A stretch of DNA of 64,000 bases from Limnanthes douglasii subsp. nivea (taxonomy: Eukaryota; Streptophyta; Magnoliopsida; Brassicales; Limnanthaceae). How positions within the stretch are numbered: the stretch's first letter is position 1; every line of letters begins with the position of its first letter. Location of the stretch: positions 337,069,215-337,133,214 of the forward strand of contig JAUPFV010000002.1 in assembly GCA_036936605.1 (NCBI GenBank), in the 5' to 3' direction. The notes under the pieces are model-generated. The model saw nothing but the letters and a program-made list of their open reading frames with translations. It was not told the origin of the DNA and did no database searches. This document shows, in pieces, positions 58,690 through 64,000 of this stretch. Both the position numbers and the translations under genes were made by a program.

Positions 58690-61600
58690 AATGGTTGGTA
58701 TTGACCCAACCTAATTCATCTATCAAACTGGTTGATATCGTAGGAGTGTCGCTTTTAACAGTAAAAAAAATGGAACTAACATCAATGGTATTTGACTGTC
58801 ATACGAAATTGAGTACGTAGTTAAACATAGATGCGGTCGCGACTCCCATCTCAGGCATCGTCATCCAATTTTCCATAGTAGCCGCATCGCTAGATCACTT
58901 CACACATCTCATAATATCTATTAAATCATCTATACTAGTAAATATCTTCACGTACACGGATGCAAAATCCATAAGCTCGTTGTTGAGGACATCCATAATA
59001 AACCTCCATCCATCTTATTATCCATTCAATGCAAACAGAACCAAATAATAATCATGGTGGACATCAAATTTAACGTTTTTATCGACGTTATGAATGGTCT
59101 AAACATGATGGGGAATTGGTTTAAGTAACCGTTGGGATCAACCGAAGTTACTTTAGACGACATCGTAGCACTTGAACTACAACGGACCGTTCCACTAAAA
59201 TGAATCGTTCCACTTGCTTATGTAAGATAACCACTTTCTTATTTATGAAATCCTCTCCCCCTACCAAATTTGTGAGGCGGTGGTCCGTTCCCTCTACGTA
59301 AAATGACCGATGGAATTTTGAAATATTTTCCTAGCGATGGCGCACTCGCTTTCTCAGAAGCTATCACATGTTTGTGATATTATTTGTCGCATTTAGTGGA
59401 TGATTCATATGAAGTAATAAATCACTTATGTTTGGAAGCTGGACGACCACACTCTTTTAGTTTGTGTAAAGGCTCGAAAAAGGAAGTTGTTTCCGGATGA
59501 ACTATATCAAACCATTTCTTGTACACATACTCTGTGCGTGCTTCATCCTTGGTTTCCATGACATCGAATATGAGTTTATCCAGTTTTTTTATTTCAATTG
59601 CTCGATTTCATAAGATCAATACGAACAACTATGTCTAACCTCTTCCAATGATAATGGAAAAAGTGTAAAGGTACCTTTACGACTTTGCTTAAAAATTTGT
59701 AAATGTCGTACGAATAAGGTATAACATGCGTAGTTTGTATTGCACAACCAAAAGGCATACCATATGCACCTCTCATTGTTCAGGAACATTCTAGTTTCAA
59801 GGAATTTTTTTTCCAAAGCATAGTGAGATACGTTGTTTTTTAGCTTGCCTTACACATTGTTAGTGAATTTATGTAAGGCTAACATTCAAATATTTTTGAA
59901 TGAGGCATTAAATTTTTCATGTTGCAATTCGATCAAAGTACGCACCTTTAACAAAGAAACCTCAAAGTTACCTTTGCTCGTAACAAAGAAACGCTTGATG
60001 GTGGAATGAGTGCTCTCCACGCGGTTAGTGGTTTGGTAACTGAAATACGGTATCTTGTCAGTTCTCCATGCAATAAACTTATCACCGTAAGTATCTAACC
60101 AAGTTTTGGTGTATTCGGTTGCAATTGGATATTCTTTAAAGTCATGGAGCATTTCCAACCGATAGTTATTGAACACCCATATCCGAAAACATTGTTTGAC
60201 TCCACAATTTCAAATATTCAACAGATACTTTATTTTATCGTTTGTGATTTTTTTCTTTTCCCTAGGACGTTCATATCAATGTGCCATTGACGTATCATGT
60301 GTGTTACATTGATGAACACTTTCTCGGCCACCTTCACCAATGCTAGGTCTCTATCCGTCAAAATAATAAACGATAATTCGCTCGAGTGAGTTAGCATTAA
60401 GTTTGTAAACATTCTAACACCCATTTGTAGCTCTCAAATTTCTCCTCAAACATAAACACAAATCTGATGTAGAAAGTATTCACGTGATAAGTGGCTTTGA
60501 CAACCTCATACAACGGCATCCCATATTTTATTATATTGCAGGTGCTATACATTATAAGAACATTTGGAAACGTTTTTAACAAATCCAAACTAACCGGTTG
60601 TGTGAAGGAAATTTCACTTATGATACAGCTTCCATCTTCGCACAATCTATGCCATTCATAGTAATTTAACCTTTTTAGTTCACCTAACTTGTATTAGAAC
60701 TGCAGGAGACTGCCTTTCTTGATCTTCAGTTGTTTTAGTTGAGTATTGTACATGGTGCGCAAAGATGATGAATTGTTAGGGTTCAACTTTATCACTCCGC
60801 TAAGAATATCGTGAATGCGAGATCCTATTTTGGTAAAACTAATTGCAAATTCAAACTCTTATTTAGAAATCACCCCATGTACGAATGACCTTCACTGAGT
60901 TTTGAAATTTTATGATTGTGAACCTCGTATATGACATATAAGGATCATAAATCATCATTTACCCTATTTATTTTAAGCGCGAAAGGACATCCACATGGTA
61001 AACTTCATCTTAAGATCCTTTGGTTCTACCAACTTTGTGCACTTTCCTAATCTCTCGCATAAACATGGGTATATGGGTATGGAAACGAAGAACCAAACTG
61101 AACCAAATCGAAATAACGGATTTGTTTTGCTTCCGGTTCCTTATAATACATGTACGATTCTTTATCTTAAGTACAACGGTTCTCGGTTCGGTTCAGTTCA
61201 AAACCAAGAACCGAATAGTACCCATAAAGAACCAAATAACCAATAGTACTCTTAATTACCCACAATTCTCAGTTCGATTCATTTTGGTTCTTTTTAGATT
61301 GATTTTATTAAAAATTTGGTTCCTTTCGGGTTCGGTTCCAACCAGTTCTTATGATTGCAAAGTTACCATTTGGTTAGAAAGTAATCGATTCGTTCCTTTT
61401 GGGTTCGAATGTAAATCATTACTTTTTTTTTGTTTTTTTTTTCGGTTCTCAGATGAAGTACCCATACCGAACCAAACTGAGAAGAACCGAACCAGACCAA
61501 ATTTTATTCGGTTCCTAAAATAGTACTTTTCTAAACACTGAAAGAACCAAGAACCAAAAGAATCGAACCGAACCAAATTTCCATAACTTCTCTCTCATAC

Positions 61601-61816
61601 AAACAATAATATATGTTTTTTTTTACTTTTGGCATCGTCACGACGTCTTAATATAAATACAAACTCATTGTCCATTGCGGTGGCCTTAAACCAATCAAAC
61701 AATTGTTGTTCCTTATAGTTGGATTTTGTGGTGAACATATCACTATAATAGACGTTGCAAGCCTCAAAATCTTTTCTTATCAATCCATAACCATTAAAAT
61801 TCTCATACATAGGCAA
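58690..61816 (-). pseudogene. FAR1-like MULE transposase with C-terminal OTU domain, copy 1, disabled
   Basis: The N-terminal DNA-binding part is at 61595-61816 (FKATAMDNEFVFILRRRDD) and is interrupted by GAACC-rich DNA (about 61040-61590). It resumes at about 60940 (VHNHKISKLSEGHSYMG). Transposase: LIMYSTCNIIKYGMPLYEVV (about 60540), where the first catalytic Asp is Tyr; IILTDRDLALVKV (second Asp kept); RQWHIDMNV; and TTNRVESTHSTIKRFF (Glu kept, about 60010). SWIM-like CAIQTTHVIP lies at about 59740. OTU: DVHHDYYLVLFALNG (about 59020-59066) has His at the catalytic Cys position (59054-59056). The tail has WMTMPEMG (about 58855). Many stops. OTU domains are cysteine proteases acting on ubiquitin; their role in MULEs is unknown. 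Confidence 0.72.
61040..61585. repeat. GAACCGAACC-rich repeat, probable insertion
   Basis: Dense GAACCAAA, GAACCGAACC, CGGTTCGGTT and TTCGGTTC words on both strands: CCAAACTGAACCAAATCG near 61090, TCGGTTCGGTTCAGTTC near 61182 and GAACCGAACCAGACC near 61483. Both strands are read open by chance because of the repetition. It sits between the FAR1-like N-terminus and the rest of transposase copy 1 and so splits it. Confidence 0.65.
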
Positions 61817-61844
61817 AATTTAACCATCAAAATCATAATAAAGC

Positions 61845-62275
61845 ACCAACAGTGGGGTTTTAAAGAATTATCGATGAAATTTATGCACCAACAATGTACA
61901 AATTTCACGTTGCCAGTGTTGTTTCCCACCCCGACAAAAAAGAATCCACACTGCCCATGTGAGAAGCAAATGAGAAAGTAGCATTCGTATATTCTTTTTC
62001 ATCTTCCCACCTATGGTGCTAGGCATCCACACCGGGGTGTCTAAACACAACCACCAGCGGTGCTAACCACGATAAACAGTTGGTACCTAATTTCTAGCAT
62101 ATGATGCAGTTACCACACCGGTGACTTCGGCTTGGTTACACTACTAGTGTATAAATGAAAATGCATATTGTAATACGTAATTTTTGCACCGATGGAACAA
62201 AGTGGGCGAATCGATGGTTTGGACACATAACACCGCCAGTGTAGGCTACCTTTCACCGCCGGTGTAAAAAACTAA
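61845..62275. repeat. Cluster of palindromic CACCGGTG-like motifs
   Basis: Interrupted palindromes of the form CAC-C-N3/4-GGTG or ACAC-N-GTGT recur: CACCAACAGTGGGG (61848), CACCTATGGTGC (62012), CACACCGGGGTGTC (62029), CACCAGCGGTGC (62051), CACACCGGTGAC (62115), ACACTACTAGTGTA (62138), ACACCGCCAGTGTA (62230) and CACCGCCGGTGTAA (62257). They fall in the spacer between the 3' end of transposase copy 2 and the 5' end of copy 1. Confidence 0.7.
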
Positions 62276-64000
62276 TACTAGAAAGGTGATTAGTATCAAT
62301 GAAACTAAATCCAATTTCACGTCTTTTGGACATCATATGGGGTTCACCACGCAGAGATAGAAACGTTTGGCTGCAGTTGTGAGATCCTAAAAGTGACACG
62401 AAATGAAGAATGCATTCGAACTTGGTTGCAATCACAATTCCCATCTCCGGCATTGTCATCCAATATTTGGTGGATGCTGGAGTTTCGTAATAGTTTATAC
62501 TTTCTGCAACCTTCACGTATTCTTATTTACCGTTATATATCTTGCTATACGTTTCATAATTGTCCATTAGTTCATCGAAGATTGCCTTCCTAACACCTTG
62601 CCAACCTTCTTCATGACCGTACAACCCAAACAAAACTGCTCGATATCCACTGTGACCATCTGCCCTAACATCATTTATGCCAGATATAAACGGATTGAAG
62701 TGATTTGGAAACCAAATTTTTTTTTGGATCATATATCAGTTCTTTGCCTCCAACAACAGATGATTGTAAGATATTGCTAGCAAGCGAGGCAATGAAAGAA
62801 CTATCAGTGCGAGGTACTCTAGGCACATCCGCACGAATCGTATTTGCACTAGCAACTGCTTTACGCGAGTTAACTTTTGGTGTTTTAAAAGAGTTCATCA
62901 CTGAGTCTTCGCTAGATTTATCAGCATCTCTCACATGTTCCCATTGACGTTTATCTCGTTCAGTGGATGATGTATCGATAACAAGTTTTTGTTTCACCTG
63001 TGGACAACCGCAGTGTTTCTGCTTCTCCGATGGCTCTAGCAAGGAAGATGTCTCAAGATAAACAATTTCAAACCATTTCTTGTAAATGTGTTTATACGGC
63101 TTTCTTCTTTTGTCTCCATAACATTGATTACAAGTTTTTCCAAATCATCTTTGAGAATCTCCATCGTTGTACGATTTGTAAGAGGCTGTATTTCTAACTT
63201 TTTCCAATGGTCGTGAAACGTTTCTAACGATGCAACTTTTCCGTTTTACGCCACTCATAGATCTGGTTATAACATGGTATACTGTGTGTATATTTTATCG
63301 CGCATATGCAAACGTCATACCCTATATCGTGTTTAACATCCGACCCATCTTCAATAACGATTTTCTTGCAATCTTCAACCATCTGTAATTCGGTAAAAAA
63401 TAGTTCTAACGCCATGTGAGAAACCTTGTTTGAATTTTTTCAAATAGTTTGTCGGCAAATTTATGCAACGCTATGTAACAACTCTTTTAAAAGGAAGATC
63501 TAATGGCAGCATGTTGGATTTCAAATAGTGAATGCACCCTCCCCCAAAATAAATCAAAGTTTAATTTGCTTGTACGTAGGTAACACTTTAACTTTGAATG
63601 AGCACTCTCGACGCGGTTAGTCATGCAATGTCCCAAATGCATGTACTTGTTCGTCTCCCAAACAACGAATTTGTCCGTGTGTTTATCAAGCCACAATTTT
63701 TCAGTGTATTCAATTGCAAGAGGATAGTCTTTGTACTCCAATAACATGTCTCGTTTGGCGTGATCGAATTCAATCTCTGTTGCTGCATACACAATCTTCT
63801 TCATTGCAGAAACGAACTTCACATGATCGTTTTTCTCAGGGAAATACTTCATTGTTTGCCCCTGAACATTTTGGTTTATGTGCCAGCGGCATAACATATG
63901 CGTTGTCTCTGGGAATACCACTTCTATGGCGTTCATCAACGCTAAAGCTCTGTTGGTCAAAATAACACGCGGTTCTTTGATCTCGTGAATAGCAATCAAT
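62253..64000 (-). pseudogene. FAR1-like MULE transposase with OTU domain, copy 2, runs off right edge
   Basis: Entering from the window edge: EPRVILTNRALALMNAI (second catalytic Asp changed to Asn), LCRWHINQNV and MTNRVESAHSKLKCYL (Glu kept), all in 63487-63999. The SWIM-like segment DVCICAIKYTHSIPC (about 63290-63335) has lost the final His. A Ser/Lys-rich linker (62671-63042) leads to the OTU domain: FISGINDVRADGHSGYRAVL then FGLYGHEEGWQGVRKAIFDE (62523-62733). The catalytic Cys of DGHCG is Ser (62649-62651). The tail (62253-62516) has YWMTMPEMG and SQTFLSLR. It lies in tandem, same strand, upstream of copy 1 and is better preserved. The N-terminal DNA-binding part lies outside the window. 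Confidence 0.75.

Noticed and set aside
61020..61523. 167-codon plus-strand frame
   Set aside because: It arises from GAACC/GGTTC repetition, which keeps several frames open on both strands.

Overview
The window looks like a low-GC, transposon-rich stretch of a dicot plant nuclear genome. The evidence is plant Copia, Ty3 and L1-type retroelements, plant Mutator-like transposons (MULEs) carrying Ulp1-type and OTU-type peptidase genes, and a plant-type YTH-domain gene with GT-AG introns. I cannot name the species. Only two reading frames look intact: the YTH (ECT family) gene at 39.5-43.4 kb, and a small Myb/SANT-like ORF inside a MULE at 18.9 kb.

Layout. 1-1.4 kb: 5' end of a Ty3/gypsy element on the minus strand. 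1.77-4.77 kb: Copia element with 5' LTR, primer binding site, gag, protease and integrase, truncated at the start of reverse transcriptase. 4.8-12.1 kb: AT-rich non-coding DNA with an LTR-like piece, a 40-bp palindrome, a relic MULE transposase near 8 kb and a 60-bp tandem repeat. 12,131-25,918: a full-length MULE bounded by a 9-bp target duplication. 28.0-35.6 kb: degenerate Copia element with both LTRs and a nested insertion. 38.67-39.05 kb: a foldback element just upstream of the ECT gene. 44.2-49.2 kb: L1-type LINE on the minus strand with RNase H domain. 49.2-58 kb: remains of a second Ulp1-type gene embedded in degenerate short repeats. 58.7-64 kb: two tandem minus-strand MULE transposase genes of the FAR1-like type with C-terminal OTU domains, both dead.

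The most interesting object is the 13.8-kb MULE. On the plus strand it carries a nine-exon Ulp1-type gene, a Myb/SANT-like ORF and a small acidic ORF. On the minus strand it carries a MURA-type transposase that converges on them. Every non-coding part (5' UTR introns, coding introns, intergenic spacers and a 1.1-kb tandem array) is filled with short TCGCG/CGCGCG motifs that are nearly absent from exons. This resembles the Arabidopsis VANDAL/VANC system, in which a transposon-encoded protein binds family-specific motifs clustered in the element's own non-coding DNA and removes silencing. The other MULE remnants in the window seem to carry their own, different non-coding motifs: TTTCACATTTT-like near 7-10 kb, GCAACC-AATTACACG-like at 53.9-58 kb, and palindromic CACCGGTG-like at 61.8-62.3 kb. 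Several MULE families with private motif sets side by side is the main lead from this window. The functional reading is inference.
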